A stretch of DNA of 64,000 nt from Symbiodinium natans (lineage: Eukaryota > Sar > Dinophyceae > Suessiales > Symbiodiniaceae), in assembly GCA_905221605.1 (NCBI GenBank), contig CAJNDS010001402.1:600501-664500 (forward strand), in the 5' to 3' direction. Under the pieces are notes generated by a model. It ran no database searches and was not told the DNA's origin. It was given only the letters and a program-made list of their open reading frames with translations. A program made the translations under genes and the position numbers. Of the stretch, positions 46,284 through 56,429 are shown in pieces (position 1 is the stretch's first letter; each line of letters begins with the position of its first letter).

Positions 46284-46389
46284 GGTGGCAGGCCCTGGAC
46301 GGGACAACCATGCAGGTGGTTGAACTCGATACCCTGCTTCGTGAAGCCTTTGCCCAAATCCCTCCGAGACGCAGAGACTCTGAGATCCA
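46284..46389 (+). CDS. Exon WQALDGTTMQVVELDTLLRE, gene ending near 47.93 kb
   Basis: It begins 16 nt after the ankyrin stop codon, at acceptor AACGGCAG, frame WQALDGTTMQVVELDTLLRE then AFAQIPPRRRDSEI. GC donor CA|GCTTTTAGGG. Strong coding character, different frame from the ankyrin gene. Its upstream exons may lie before 44 kb, which would make the ankyrin gene nested in this one. Confidence 0.55.
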
Positions 46390-47137
46390 GCTTTTAGGGT
46401 TTATTCAACCATCCCGGACCTGACTAACACTGTGGAGGTTACTCACAGTCGCCTGCAGTTTTTTGGGTTTAGGGCATGGAGCTGAGTACCATGCGGCTGG
46501 CTTCGGGAATATCTTCAGAGGCATCGAGGGTGGCTTAGAGGGTTGTGGCACAGGGCTCTTGCGGGAAGATGCTTCTGAGATTAGGGTCTCTGTCGGAGCT
46601 CCGCGCCTTTCAAGTTTTGAAGATCCGGTGTGGAGCTGAAGCTGCCCTAGGAGCCTCGAGAACCCATGTCTAGGGAAGTGCCGGGGCTCTGCGTCGGGAA
46701 TGTGTTGCTCGTGAAGTCAACTAAGTCAACGGTTCGGAAACCCTTCGTGGGGTCTGGAGTCTGGAGTCTTTTCTTTCGAACACATCATGAGGTCTTTGAG
46801 CTCAAGTCTTGAAGGCTTGGGAGTGATGTTGGCGTTTAGGGGTTCTTAAGTCGTGGGAGGTAGAACTCTGCAGGATGCAGACCGTGCCGTTGATAGTTTT
46901 GAAGCTGGCGAGTGACACAAATATTTTGTCCGAAGCCCATTGAAAGGCTCTTTGCAAATTCATTCTCCTAGCACTTCCTCCTGAAGCGCTGGGCATACGC
47001 ACGTCCCGCTGCCATGTTGCCCTGGCCAACACATCTTGGGTCCCGAGCCCTCTCATCCCAGAACCTCCAAAGCCCTTAAAAGCCCATGACAACTTCCCTT
47101 CTTCCTCTATTGGCTCTGTGTGTTCCTCATGGCAGAG

Positions 47138-47213
47138 AGGGTTTGGGCCTCGCTCCAGCTGCATCGTCAAGAAGGCGGCATCCTGGAGAGCGAAGAGTGG
47201 CCCTTCTTGGACA
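47138..47213 (+). CDS. Exon RVWASLQLHRQEGGILESEE
   Basis: Acceptor CATGGCAGAG, frame RVWASLQLHRQEGGILESEE then WPFLD, donor A|GTTGTT. Not recognised; likely the same gene as the exons at 47602 and 47780. Confidence 0.5.
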
Positions 47214-47601
47214 GTTGTTTTCAGGGGGGCTTTATAGGGAATTATAGGGTTTTAGGGTTGTGGGGCGTTAGTGGGTTCAAGATTTTGATTGAGCTGCTAT
47301 AGTGCTCACCAACGACATGGGAGCGACAGAGCAGCTGAGCCGGTTGAAAAAGCTCACGAAAGCTCACGCTCTTGTACTTAGACGTGTCTCGAGTTTCTTA
47401 GAAAATTAGCCGACTTCGCGCACTCCTGGCCTCCGAGGTCTGTGTGGTCCGCAAGTCCTGCCCGCAAACTGCTTAAAACCTTGGCCGCAGCATCTATGCC
47501 TCCAGTTTGTGTTTGTTTGTTTTGTTGGGGCTGACTTATCGAAGCTCTCGTGCATCAAGAGGTTTTAAAGCTCCAACTGCGGATACGGCTTTCGTTCACA
47601 G

Positions 47602-47664
47602 CGGCGCCAGAATGGCAATGCCCTGTTCGAGGATCTGAAAATTCAGTTACCAGCAAATTTAATG
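47602..47664 (+). CDS. Exon RRQNGNALFEDLKIQLPANL
   Basis: Acceptor TTTCGTTCACAG, frame RRQNGNALFEDLKIQLPANLM, donor ATG|GTTAGT, phase 0. Good sites; function unknown. Confidence 0.55.
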
Positions 47665-47779
47665 GTTAGTTCGTTAAAGCTCCGACGCCTCGCTGGATCG
47701 CTGGGAGGCTGAGGCCTGAAGCAGAGGCGCAAGGTTCTTCATTGTGCGGGTGATGGAACATGAGGTTGCTTTGGTTCAG

Positions 47780-47934
47780 GGGCCTCGGGCTTCCCAGACG
47801 ACCATTTGAGCGCGCTGAATGGCTCTGTCCTTGACGTGCAAGACTTGCAAGCGGAAGCCGAGAAACAAGCTGCAGCCCTGCGCCGCGGGCTCGAGCCCAA
47901 AGCCACGGTGCCCAAGGCCGTGAAGCCCTCCTAA
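47780..47934 (+). CDS. Terminal exon, coiled-coil then Lys/Pro tail, stop TAA
   Basis: Acceptor TTTGGTTCAG, frame ASGFPDDHLSALNGSVLDVQ, then DLQAEAEKQAAALRRGLEPK and ATVPKAVKPS-TAA. It has clear coding bias and a C-terminal look. The phase does not match the exon at 47602, so another exon or edge is missing. Confidence 0.6.
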
Positions 47935-48371
47935 AGCCCAGGCCATGGATCACAAGCTTTTTTGACCCCAAAACCCTTAAACCCTAAACATCCCTAAACC
48001 CTAAACCCCACCGTGGGATCGTTCGTCACGTCGTATGTTCAGCTTCACGGGCGTCTCTTCCACGGAAGGTGCTCGAGCTTCTTCATTCTTGGGGTTGACC
48101 TTGGCCAACTTGCTAGCCCAGCAACCATGTTTAGGCTTAGGGTTATGTATGCAACAAGCCAAAGCATGCGGTGGTGTTAAGTGGGAGTTCTCTTGCGACA
48201 GCATTTGGTAGTTACGAATCCTTGCAAAAAAACACGCACACTCGCGCTGGTCGGCTCGACATCAACCTGAGCCCTCTTCCTTGGGAGTCCAAGCTCAGGT
48301 GATGCCAAAGTCTTCTTCTGACGGTTTTAAACTGCCAGACTACTTTCTACAAAGGGATGAAGCTCGGTTAG

Positions 48372-48433
48372 GTTCGGCAACAACAAACTCACGTTTGCCA
48401 AGTATGTGCTCGACTACGTGTCAGCAGCACAAT
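48372..48433 (+). CDS. Candidate exon FGNNKLTFAKYVLDYVSAAQ
   Basis: Acceptor CGGTTAG, frame FGNNKLTFAKYVLDYVSAAQ, donor AAT|GTTCAA, phase 1. Protein-like; could be an N-terminal exon of the MFS gene downstream, not shown. Confidence 0.5.
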
Positions 48434-48504
48434 GTTCAACCTTCTCGCTCGAAGCCAGCAGCGGTGCAGTCCCAAGAGCATGCAACGATCGAGTTATTCG
48501 TATT

Positions 48505-48593
48505 ACTGTCATTGTTATTAGTATTATAATTATAATTAATATTATTACTAGTATGATTACTACTATTATTATTATTATTATCATTATTATTAT
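48505..48593. repeat. ATT-rich trinucleotide repeat
   Basis: Imperfect ATT/TTA repeats in an otherwise GC-rich neighbourhood. Confidence 0.85.
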
Positions 48594-48809
48594 ATGCTTG
48601 CAGTCGCAAGTTCTTCTCAGCGCATCGCTCGCGCGCTTGTGCGTGCATCCCCAGCCCTGCTGGCGATTAGATTTCTTGTGGCTTAAGATTCCTAAGGTTT
48701 AGGGTTTAGGGTTTAGGGTTTATCATACATTGCTTTAGAAAGTTTCACGGCTTCGGAGCTAAGGCTACCAGCTGCTTCTCCTTTGCCCAGATGATGTGCT
48801 GTCCGCTGC

Positions 48810-48867
48810 ATGGCCAAACAGCAGCTCCAACATTTGGAAAACTGCATCTCTGATCTTCAGGTCAGCC
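48810..48867 (+). CDS. Candidate exon MAKQQLQHLENCISDLQ
   Basis: Frame MAKQQLQHLENCISDLQ with donor CAG|GTCAGC. ATG or an internal acceptor is possible. Helical; unrecognised. Confidence 0.35.
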
Positions 48868-50071
48868 CTCGTCGAATCGAACAGGCCCAGAAAACAGCAG
48901 TGAGGTCCACTCCCCCACCCCAACTAGCTAAACGAGTTTCCCTTGTAGGGACAGCATCTTTCTTTCAGACAGGGAACCTAAAGGGATTCAATGCCTTAAT
49001 TCGTTCCTATACACTCCTAAACCTACTTTATCTCATTGCCCCACCTACCTTAGTTTTCCTAACTGCCGCAGCAGCCTGAACCGCAAGCATCGTCAACGTA
49101 AGTGGCCCCCTTCAAGGGCCCTGCGGCGCAACAATACTACTATTTTCTTCAGAACCGCCCCACAAAAAATATATTCTTCCTTACAAGGGCATGTTTGGGA
49201 TTACTATTTCACTTTCTGGGGGATACTCAAGCAAACAGTATGTCGTCTTTCTGGTTGAAATCGGGCCCCTGCAGAGTGGAATTAACAGTATGGGCTGCTG
49301 GGCATGGTCCAAACTACCCCACATATCCCAGTCACCCCAAAGACCCTAAGAATAAGAACTCCTATAAGAATGGTACCCCAAAGATACTATAGTTGCCCCA
49401 AAGACCCTAATTATAAGAACTCCTAAGCCAGCTCTAGCTGAGGATCCTCGTGGCCGCCTCAGGGCGGCTGGGCCGGCTGCGGGTATTGAGGTTCCAGGGA
49501 ACTGGGAAATGTTCAGGAGCAGGGTTCATACGGTTCAGCCATCAGGCTCTAGGGCTAAGGGTTTTTAGGGTTGAAGGGTTGAGGCTTCAGGGCCTTTGAG
49601 GCTATAAGGCTTGGGGTTCATGGTTTAGGCTTGGGACACTGGTTTACGGCTTCGGGCTTTAGGCTTCTAATTTGCATAGGTGCATTGCTTAGTGGTTGCG
49701 TTCTTGTGCTGAGTGTCTAGGAGCTTATTTCCCATGTTTGTGCTTGTTGTGCTCCAGGCGTTTATCTGCGTTCTGAATCTGGGGGGGGGGGGGGCATGTT
49801 TTGATAGATGGTGGTCTTAACTTACCGCATCTGTGGGTCAGAGCTCGGGCTGTGCTTCGGGCTGACGGGATTTCAGTTGTGGGGTGGGCACCTTTTTTCA
49901 GCTTGCGAACATTGTCGCCAGCAGCGTCGTGCATCCCCATACTGCCACCGGGGCTTAACATGTGTGGCACTTTTCAAAATAGGGCTTCCCCCACAAACAA
50001 ACGATCTTCCTCGACATATATATATATATATAGGAACCACACCCCTGTTCTGGGAAACCCCCTCTGTGAAG

Positions 50072-50179
50072 CATTGGCTCGCCAGGGCCTGCTTGGCTGG
50101 GGCAGCCTTCGCCAGCATGCTGATCGCCTTCTCGAACTCGATTCCTGGAATCCTGATCGGCCGATTCATGGCAGGCCTT
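50072..50179 (+). CDS. MFS exon with helices 3-4 (IGRFMAGL)
   Basis: 36 codons: HWLARACLAGAAFASMLIAF then SNSIPGILIGRFMAGL, the classic MFS helix 3 / helix 4 with GRxxxG. Acceptor CTGTGAAG, GC donor CTT|GCTCGA, phase 0. Confidence 0.75.
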
Positions 50180-50687
50180 GCTCGACCCAGGGACGCGCTT
50201 GTGGGATTCGACCCGCTCTGTGTGGCCTAGGATTTGGGGCTGTTCCGAAGTAGGCTCTCTTGAATCAAAGCTGAAACTCTCTTTAGCGGAATGCCTGGCT
50301 TCCCCGCTCGCGCACCTCAGACTTCTGAGAAAGGTGTAGTTGTTGGCATTTAGGGTAGAAGCATTGCGGAGTTGCGGCGTCTCAATTACCTTCTTTGACT
50401 TGCTGGCAGGTGCATTCGCAGCTTCAGTGCCGGTGGCGCAGGCTTGGGTGCTTCTTGAAGGTTCATGGTAAGCTGAGGCCGGTTGCAAGTAGAGCGACGG
50501 AGGTTCCCTAAACAGATCGCAGAGGCTCGGAGTCGGTACACCGACTGGGAGGCTTGGAGCTTCGCGGTTTCTCAAGATATCGATGCAGTTAGGGATTTTG
50601 GTTAAAATACACCCTACACCCTGAAGGCCCTAAACCTTGTTGGGTCATTGCGTAGGGCTCGCCTGTCCGACAAGCCTTTTCTTGCAG

Positions 50688-50714
50688 GCAGCTGTCACGG
50701 ACCTAGTTCCTGGG
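50688..50714 (+). CDS. MFS micro-exon AAVTDLVPG
   Basis: Acceptor TTTTCTTGCAG, GC donor GGG|GCAGAG, phase 0. After GRFMAGL this gives AAVTDLVPG, like xxIADLTP in MFS proteins. Confidence 0.6.
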
Positions 50715-50816
50715 GCAGAGGCCTGGCAGTGACACGAATGCTGAAAGGGTTCCATGCATGCTTGCATGCATCCATCCATCTATCCGTCCTACATACGTAT
50801 AGACGTGCATTCGCGT

Positions 50817-50897
50817 GCATGCACATGCGCATGCGCATGCGCATGCACATGCACATGCACATGCACATGCACATGCACATGCACATGCACATGCACG
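50817..50897. repeat. (GCACAT)n hexanucleotide repeat
   Basis: About 13 units of GCACAT/GCGCAT, giving His/Met or Cys/Met runs in translation. Confidence 0.92.
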
Positions 50898-51417
50898 CGC
50901 ACACCACCGCACCTCACCACACTGAACACTCGGTTGTCTGGCTTGACACCACGTGATCCAAGCGCATGGAAGGTTGTAGACCACGATGCATGCATCAAGC
51001 TGGTTTTGCAACTGGCCACCTTAAGTCCCCTAAAGCAATGTGCAGCTTTGGAGTCTTGGATTGTGTGTAGCCCGCAAACCAAGTGCTTGTCTCATTGGAT
51101 GAGAGCAGGGCTCCGTTTCCTTCAGGGTTCGGGCTTCCTTTGAGCCGAAAGTATAGCTCTAGACTTCCCTCCTGGTCTATAAGCACGTTTGCGTGCGGCA
51201 GGGAACTCAAAACGATGGATGCTTGCGGCTTTGGGGCGTCTATGCGACGATCGATGAACCATTGTTCGTTGGGTGTCCGCCAACTCGTCCTGAGTTGCAT
51301 GGTCATACCCGGGCCCTAAACGCCAAAAAGCCTAGACCCTTCTCTGACAACCTGAATTGAAAGCTTCCTACGCCCTACAAAGCAAAACAACATACCTGAA
51401 ACCCTAAACTTCGGAAG

Positions 51418-51468
51418 GCCGCGACGGCGCTTAGCCGAGTGGCCGCAGCAGCTTGCCAGATTGAGAGG
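51418..51468 (+). CDS. MFS exon AATALSRVAAAACQIER
   Basis: Acceptor CTTCGGAAG (after a CCCTAAACTT run), GC donor AGG|GCTTCA, phase 0. It fits the stretch before the helix-5 GP motif. Confidence 0.6.
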
Positions 51469-51670
51469 GCTTCATCTAGAGCACTATGACTTTTAGAGTT
51501 TTTTTTTTTGAAGGTCTAGGGATCGTTCTCATCCCCTGTGCTATGTCCCTGGGGCCTTCTCATTATTGCAACCATTTACTATCATCATCACTGCTACTGT
51601 TCTTCGTCATCGTCATGGGAAACTACTTTTCCCTGAATTTTGTGCAGTTCTTGCCAGCTAGGCCTCGCAG

Positions 51671-51727
51671 CTGGGTGTGGTGGTGGGCCCGGTGGCTTCC
51701 GCGGCCGCGGCTGGCTTCCTTACCAAG
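51671..51727 (+). CDS. MFS exon LGVVVGPVASAAAAGFLTK
   Basis: Acceptor GCCTCGCAG, frame LGVVVGPVASAAAAGFLTK (helix 5, GP motif), GC donor AAG|GCACCC, phase 0. Without splicing the frame ends at TAG 51752 after PPKKGVK. The next exon fits too well to treat that as the stop. Confidence 0.7.
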
Positions 51728-52212
51728 GCACCCCCTAAAAAGGGGGTGAAATAGGAGAATATGGAGAGTTTAGCATTTGGGGGGTTAGATTGTTCAAACT
51801 TAAACGGTGTGATCGTGTATGGAGTTTCGGGCCTTGTTTATCGGGCCTTGTTCGGGTCATGCTCGACTTTAGGCTTAAACAAAGTCTACGGTTTCGGGGT
51901 AAGCCATCGGCATGCTTAAGCCCTGGAGCCGTTAGCATCCTGCAACCGAACACGCAAACACCCCGAATCCTTAGGAAAGTCTCATGATAGAGCCCGAAAC
52001 CCTGAACCCCGAACACCCTAGACCATCACCCTTAAAACCCCACATGATAAGCCCTACACCTACAAGCCCCCTCTACTTTAGACCCTAAACCCCATAACCC
52101 TATAACCCTATAAAATTTAATCCTCAACCCTACAACCCTACAACCCCAAACCCTACAACCCCTAAACCCTAGAGCCCTCCCAACCCTCCTTGTTCTTGTT
52201 CTGGCTTGCGAG

Positions 52213-52281
52213 GCCTTTGGCCTGCCTCCACGGCTTGGTGTGCGCGTGGCCTTCGCGGCCGCCCCACAGCTGCGTTTCAGG
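52213..52281 (+). CDS. MFS exon AFGLPPRLGVRVAFAAAPQL; donor in the telomere repeat
   Basis: Acceptor GGCTTGCGAG, frame AFGLPPRLGVRVAFAAAPQL then RFR. The donor is the first unit of the following array: CAGG|GTTTAGGG, phase 0. Confidence 0.62.
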
Positions 52282-52430
52282 GTTTAGGGTTTGGGGTTTA
52301 GGGTTTAGGGGTTAGGGTTTACGGGTTAGGGGTTAGGGGTTCGGGGTTAGGGGTTAGGGTGTAGAGCTTAGGTTCAGGGTTCAGAGGTTAGGGTGTAGGG
52401 TTTAGGGTTCAGGGTTTAGGGTTTGGGTTA
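52278..52430. repeat. Degenerate TTTAGGG array
   Basis: About 20 units with GGTTAGGG and GGTTCAGG variants; begins at the donor of the MFS exon ending 52281. Confidence 0.85.
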
Positions 52431-52467
52431 GGCCCACATCGTGTCTCCATCATACTACATTCTGCAG

Positions 52468-52506
52468 CTCGCCGGAAAAGGCACAGTCATGTCGATCAAC
52501 TTCCAT
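52468..52506 (+). CDS. Exon LAGKGTVMSINFH
   Basis: Acceptor CATACTACATTCTGCAG is textbook. Frame LAGKGTVMSINFH; donors CAT|GTGTGT (phase 0, joins the next exon) or GG|GTTAAC at 52517. Confidence 0.55.
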
Positions 52507-52866
52507 GTGTGTGCGGGTTAACGTTCAGGGTTTTGTGTTTACGGTTTAGGGTTTAGGGGTGGAGTTTGGGATTTAGGTTTGGGGTTGAGGGCTTTTAGGG
52601 CATATATGGGTTCAGCCTCTTGGGGTTCAGGATTTGGGAGGGGTAAGGGGTTCACTTTTGCAAGTTGCAGGGCTTGCAACCCGGAAGCCTGAAACGACGG
52701 AGCCCTGCCTTAAAACCGAAGACGCCATTCGCTAAAACCCTAATTCCCTAAAGCTGGGGAAGCCCTCAACCTCGGACCCCTTTAACAAAGCAAACAAAAA
52801 CAAAAAAGAGGCCCTCAAGCCTAAAGCCCTGACACCAAACCCATTAAGTCGCCTTGGGATTCCAAG

Positions 52867-52908
52867 GCCAGCCTTGCTTCCCTCACTGTGCTGGCAGTGT
52901 CGGCTGTG
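52867..52908 (+). CDS. Exon ASLASLTVLAVSAV (membrane helix)
   Basis: Acceptor GATTCCAAG, frame ASLASLTVLAVSAV, donor GTG|GTAGGA, phase 0. Hydrophobic, consistent with an MFS helix. Confidence 0.55.
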
Positions 52909-52974
52909 GTAGGAGGAGAGAAGCAGAGCTTCCAGGGTTTGGGAGATTCAGGATCTATTGCGTCAGGGCTTTGG

Positions 52975-53052
52975 GTTTAGGGTTTGGGTTTAGGGTTGAG
53001 GGTTTAGGGTTTAGGGTTTAGGGCTTATGGTTTAGGGTTGAAGGTTTAGGGT
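52975..53052. repeat. TTTAGGG array
   Basis: About ten units, some mutated. Confidence 0.85.
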
Positions 53053-53067
53053 GGCCCGAACTCCCAG

Positions 53068-53183
53068 AAGTCTCTCAAATGGCCCTCACGCGCCGTGGTT
53101 GCACACAGAGTGGCACATCTGTTGTGAACTCCAGCGCATCGATTCCAAATTCTTCGCAGAAGGGCCCCAGGGCAACCAACCCT
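53068..53183 (+). CDS. Candidate exon, frame ambiguous
   Basis: Acceptor AACTCCCAG. Either KSLKWPSRAVVAHRVAHLL (phase 0) or EVSQMALTRRGCTQSGTSVV and NSSASIPNSSQKGP (longer, running into the array at 53178). Probably the loop region of the MFS gene. Confidence 0.4.
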
Positions 53184-53428
53184 AAACCCTATGACCCTAT
53201 AGCCCTAAACCCCAAACCCCAAACCCTAAACCCCAAACCCCAAACCCCAAACCCTAAACCCTAAACCCTATAACCCCAAACCCTAAACCCTAAACCCTAG
53301 AACCCTATATAACCCCAAACCCTAATCCCTAATCCCTAAACCCTAAACCCTAAACCCTAAACCCTAAACCCTAAACCCTAAACCCTAAACCCTAAACCCT
53401 AAACCCTAAACCCTAAACCCTAAACCCT
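53178..53428. repeat. Longest CCCTAAA array of the window
   Basis: About 250 bp. The left half has CCCCAAA and CCCTATA variants; the right half (53331-53427) is almost perfect, about 14 units. Confidence 0.93.
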
Positions 53429-53435
53429 ACGCACA

Positions 53436-53543
53436 GCCACTCCAGGAGCTGGGGACAGTGAGCCTACAGCGGTCAAGAGTGCGGCGAAGGCAACCGAAGG
53501 CGAGGCCCATGCGGCTGATGCCTGGCCTTGGGCTTGCGGGATA
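53436..53543 (+). CDS. Exon between converging telomeric arrays
   Basis: Acceptor CCCTACGCACAG at the end of a 250-bp CCCTAAA array; frame TPGAGDSEPTAVKSAAKATE then GEAHAADAWPWACG; donor ATAG|GTTTAGGG at the first unit of a TTTAGGG array. Hydrophilic and Ala/Glu-rich, likely a cytosolic loop. Confidence 0.5.
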
Positions 53544-53544
53544 G

Positions 53545-53617
53545 GTTTAGGGTTTAGGGTTTAGGGTTTAGGGTTTAGGGTTTAGGGTTTAGGGTTTAGG
53601 GTTTAGGGTTTAGGGTC
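53545..53617. repeat. TTTAGGG array
   Basis: Ten perfect units directly after the exon at 53436-53543. Confidence 0.93.
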
Positions 53618-54042
53618 GAGGCTTTGAAGTTCGGGCTTTGTGTCCCCTTCATGGGTGCCAGGGAGGATTTAGAAATTCAGTTCCAGACCCGAAGCCGTGA
53701 CAAACCTGCAAGGTCTTCAAGACTTTAAAACCTTCAGCCCTGGACCCTAAACCCTGAAGCCCACCATGGCCTCTAAGCCGAAAATCCCTGAGACCCTATC
53801 GCCGCCTCGGCTTAGGGCTTCGGATGGTTTAGCGTTTTTGGGTTCGACGCGTACCCAGAGGTGCGACTTGGACATGCATACATCCGTAAATTATGATGTG
53901 CATGGGCCTTATCCCTAAACACTACTTAGCCCCTAAACCTTGTCCTAGATTGACCGTTCAGCAGGAGTTGTGTGGCATTTGGAAGCTGTTGGCTTCAGAA
54001 GCTCTACCACAACATGGTAGAATCTTCTGCGGGGAAGCGTAA

Positions 54043-54116
54043 GGCTAGGCCTACTGGCTAGGCCTACTGGCTAGGCCTACTGGCTAGGCCTACTGGCTAG
54101 GGCTACTGGCTAGGCC
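54043..54116. repeat. 13-bp tandem repeat GGCTAGGCCTACT
   Basis: Almost six copies, one with a C-to-G change. Each contains the palindromic core TAGGCCTA. Confidence 0.9.
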
Positions 54117-54173
54117 TCCAAGGCTCACAGTTTTTTGTCTTCTTTCTAGTCTTCTGGCCAACTGCAGTCCTCA

Positions 54174-54243
54174 CGACGTCTGCGCCGAGCGCAGTGGGCC
54201 GCTTCGCTCAGCCGCTGCTTGATCCGGAAAGGCTTGTCAGGTT
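54174..54243 (+). CDS. Candidate exon LTTSAPSAVGRFAQPLLDPE
   Basis: Acceptor CCAACTGCAG, frame LTTSAPSAVGRFAQPLLDPE then RLVRLAG. A second frame is also open. Near the MFS chain; not placed by phase. Confidence 0.4.
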
Positions 54244-54336
54244 GGCGGGGCTATATTCGAGTATATATTGAAGGAAACGCGCGCAGCAGTATGTTTCACC
54301 CTGCTTGTTTGGGCACGAAGCATCATTGGGGTCTAG

Positions 54337-54424
54337 GCCATCGTCAACATATTCACAGCTGCCACCAATTTCGACCCCAAGCGCATCTCTGTGCCGCTGA
54401 ACCTAGCTCCCATGGCCCTTAAAG
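54337..54424 (+). CDS. Exon AIVNIFTAATNFDPKRISVP
   Basis: Acceptor GGGTCTAG, frame AIVNIFTAATNFDPKRISVP then LNLAPMALK; donor AAAG|GTAAAA, phase 1, joining the next exon as DPK. Confidence 0.68.
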
Positions 54425-54502
54425 GTAAAAAGGAGGTCCGCTACCTCGTAAGACCCCCTTGTTGTTCGAGTGGGTTTTAGAGTTTAAACATGCAATGCAC
54501 TG

Positions 54503-54569
54503 CTGAACCCTAAACCCTAAACCCTACACCCTGAACCTTGAACCCTAAACCCTGAACCCTAAACCCTAG
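54503..54569. repeat. CCCTAAA array ending at a splice acceptor
   Basis: About nine partly mutated units; final CCCTAG forms the acceptor of the exon at 54570. Confidence 0.88.
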
Positions 54570-54672
54570 ATCCAAAGATCGTAGCCCTCAACTCCAGCTC
54601 TCCAAGGCTTCTTCGCCTTGTAGCGCTGACTGTGGGCTGGTCGCCACCCGACCTTCAGCCAGTGCGTGTGAA
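54570..54672 (+). CDS. Exon DPKIVALNSSSPRLLRLVAL; acceptor in the CCCTAAA array
   Basis: The array ends CCCTAAACCCTAG and the exon starts there. Entered with G it reads DPKIVALNSSSPRLLRLVAL then TVGWSPPDLQPVRVK. GC donor AA|GCCTAA, phase 2. Confidence 0.68.
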
Positions 54673-55062
54673 GCCTAAAAGCCCCCAAAGCCTCAAAGCT
54701 TATGAAGCTCTACAACTCTACTCTTACACTGTCTTCACTTAGGGCCCCCCGCCAAAACCAAACAAATTTGGAAATGTTGAGAATTTGGAGCTTCTCAGCG
54801 CAGGCCTGAGGTTTCAGGGGCTGGAGCTTATAGGGTTTAGGGTTTTCGATTTAGGGCAGCTATCATTTGACACTCCATTCCAATAGAAGGGACTACGCGC
54901 ACCTTCCCAACCTCGCAGATTTGGGCAAAGCCTACTCCCCAGAATCCTTATGCCGCCAAAAACCCACAAGAACCTTAAAGCCCTTGACACCCTAAGTGCC
55001 CTACAACCCCCTAAAGCCCACTAAATCCGAAGAACCAGTCCACACGCCTCATCCATACACAG

Positions 55063-55092
55063 GCTCACGCTCAGTGCCCTTTGGCAGCCATG
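55063..55092 (+). CDS. Small exon KLTLSALWQPW
   Basis: Acceptor CATCCATACACAG, phase 2 entry gives KLTLSALWQP; GC donor TG|GCTGTC. Phase-consistent with the exon before. Confidence 0.45.
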
Positions 55093-55284
55093 GCTGTCTT
55101 GAGTTGTGGGTCTCAGACCCAAAGGATTTGGGTTTCAGGGTTTAGGGTTGGTTTCCAGGTATTGGTGTTCACAGTTTTCGCATGTCTGATCTTGTTGAGC
55201 TCCTGGTGTCTTCAGGCTCGGTGTCTCCAGGTTGCTACTTTAGGATAGCATGATATAGCTTGGTGAGTTCCGGGAAAGTGCGAC

Positions 55285-55479
55285 TTGCTTTCGAGTGCCA
55301 TGTGCGAAGATTCGGCCGCGTCAGTAGACATTGCTTCTACCTTCCAACATTGTCAGAAGCTCGAGGTGACGAGTTTTATTCGTGTTTGTGCGCGTCAATC
55401 ATTAAGCCTCAGCCCCTCCACCTGCTTGGGTAGTTTTGGGCCAGGACGCAAGAGGGGTCTCTCGGACCGAAAGTTCTAA
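55285..55479 (+). CDS. Candidate exon CEDSAASVDIASTFQHCQKL
   Basis: Open frame with CEDSAASVDIASTFQHCQKL and EVTSFIRVCARQS. Edges unknown; may lie in the MFS loop or be spurious. Confidence 0.3.
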   Translation: MLSSAMCEDSAASVDIASTFQHCQKLEVTSFIRVCARQSLSLSPSTCLGSFGPGRKRGLSDRKF

Positions 55480-55904
55480 ACCTGTGAGCTGGGAAGCCGT
55501 TTCATGGCCTTGAACCCTCCACACCCTCACAAACCCTAACCCCGCGGGATCGAGAACTAGATGACCCACCGAGGTGAGTACCTACTGCCTCTTCGCACAC
55601 CGCTGCCTAGGCGACCTACGGAAGTGTTCCAAAAGTGACAACTTTCACCCGTGCATAGAGACTTCTGAGAAAAAAGAGAGAGGCGACGAAGAGTTCTTGA
55701 ACGGTTCATGCAAGGCTTTTTCCTGGGTTACATTGCTTTGACTACAGATACAATACTAGCACATGTGAAGAATGCTTGAGGGAACGCTCGTCTGAATGGT
55801 GTTGAGGCTTACGTGCCTTGTCAGTCTTGTGCGGGATATCGGTGACACTCAGAGCAGCTCAGAATGCTGGGCATGTAATTCAGTCTGCTTGTCATCCCAT
55901 TCCC

Positions 55905-55985
55905 ATATATGTATGTATATATATATATATTATAATCATATTATATATTTATCATGTATATATATACATTACGTACATATATACT
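55905..55985. repeat. (TA)n microsatellite
   Basis: TA-rich block with CATA variants inside the MFS gene. Confidence 0.88.
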
Positions 55986-56429
55986 TGATACTTAGACCCC
56001 CAAAGGAAGTTCATCGCAACTCAAGCATCATAAGGTACCCCGGTGGGATGATACACTGGACATTCTTAAACCCGCGACGCCAAACCTGCCAAGATGAACC
56101 TTTGCTGGAGTCGTGGATCTGTTTGTTTGGGCCACCCGCTCTCGTATCGATGCCCGGCCCCAGGGGGGCTGTAAGAAGGCAGAAAAGCTTCAGGCTGTGA
56201 GGCGCCCTAAAGGCTTGAGGCCTCGAGGGCCTTGGCTTCAGGTCTGAGGCTGTAGAGGTTCTCCCCACCCCCCCCCCCGACTTTGTCTTGGGGTCACGGG
56301 AAATTCTCTTTATGGTGGCCCCAGATTTCTTTGTGGCTCCCCCGTACCAAGCCGGGCGCAGCATACACAGCCACCACCATGTATGCACACTACGATAAAT
56401 CCTAAACCCTAAACCCTAAACTGGTGCAG

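Noticed and set aside
49955-50575. 206-codon minus-strand frame
   Set aside because: It overlaps the MFS exon at 50072 on the opposite strand; shadow of it plus chance extension.
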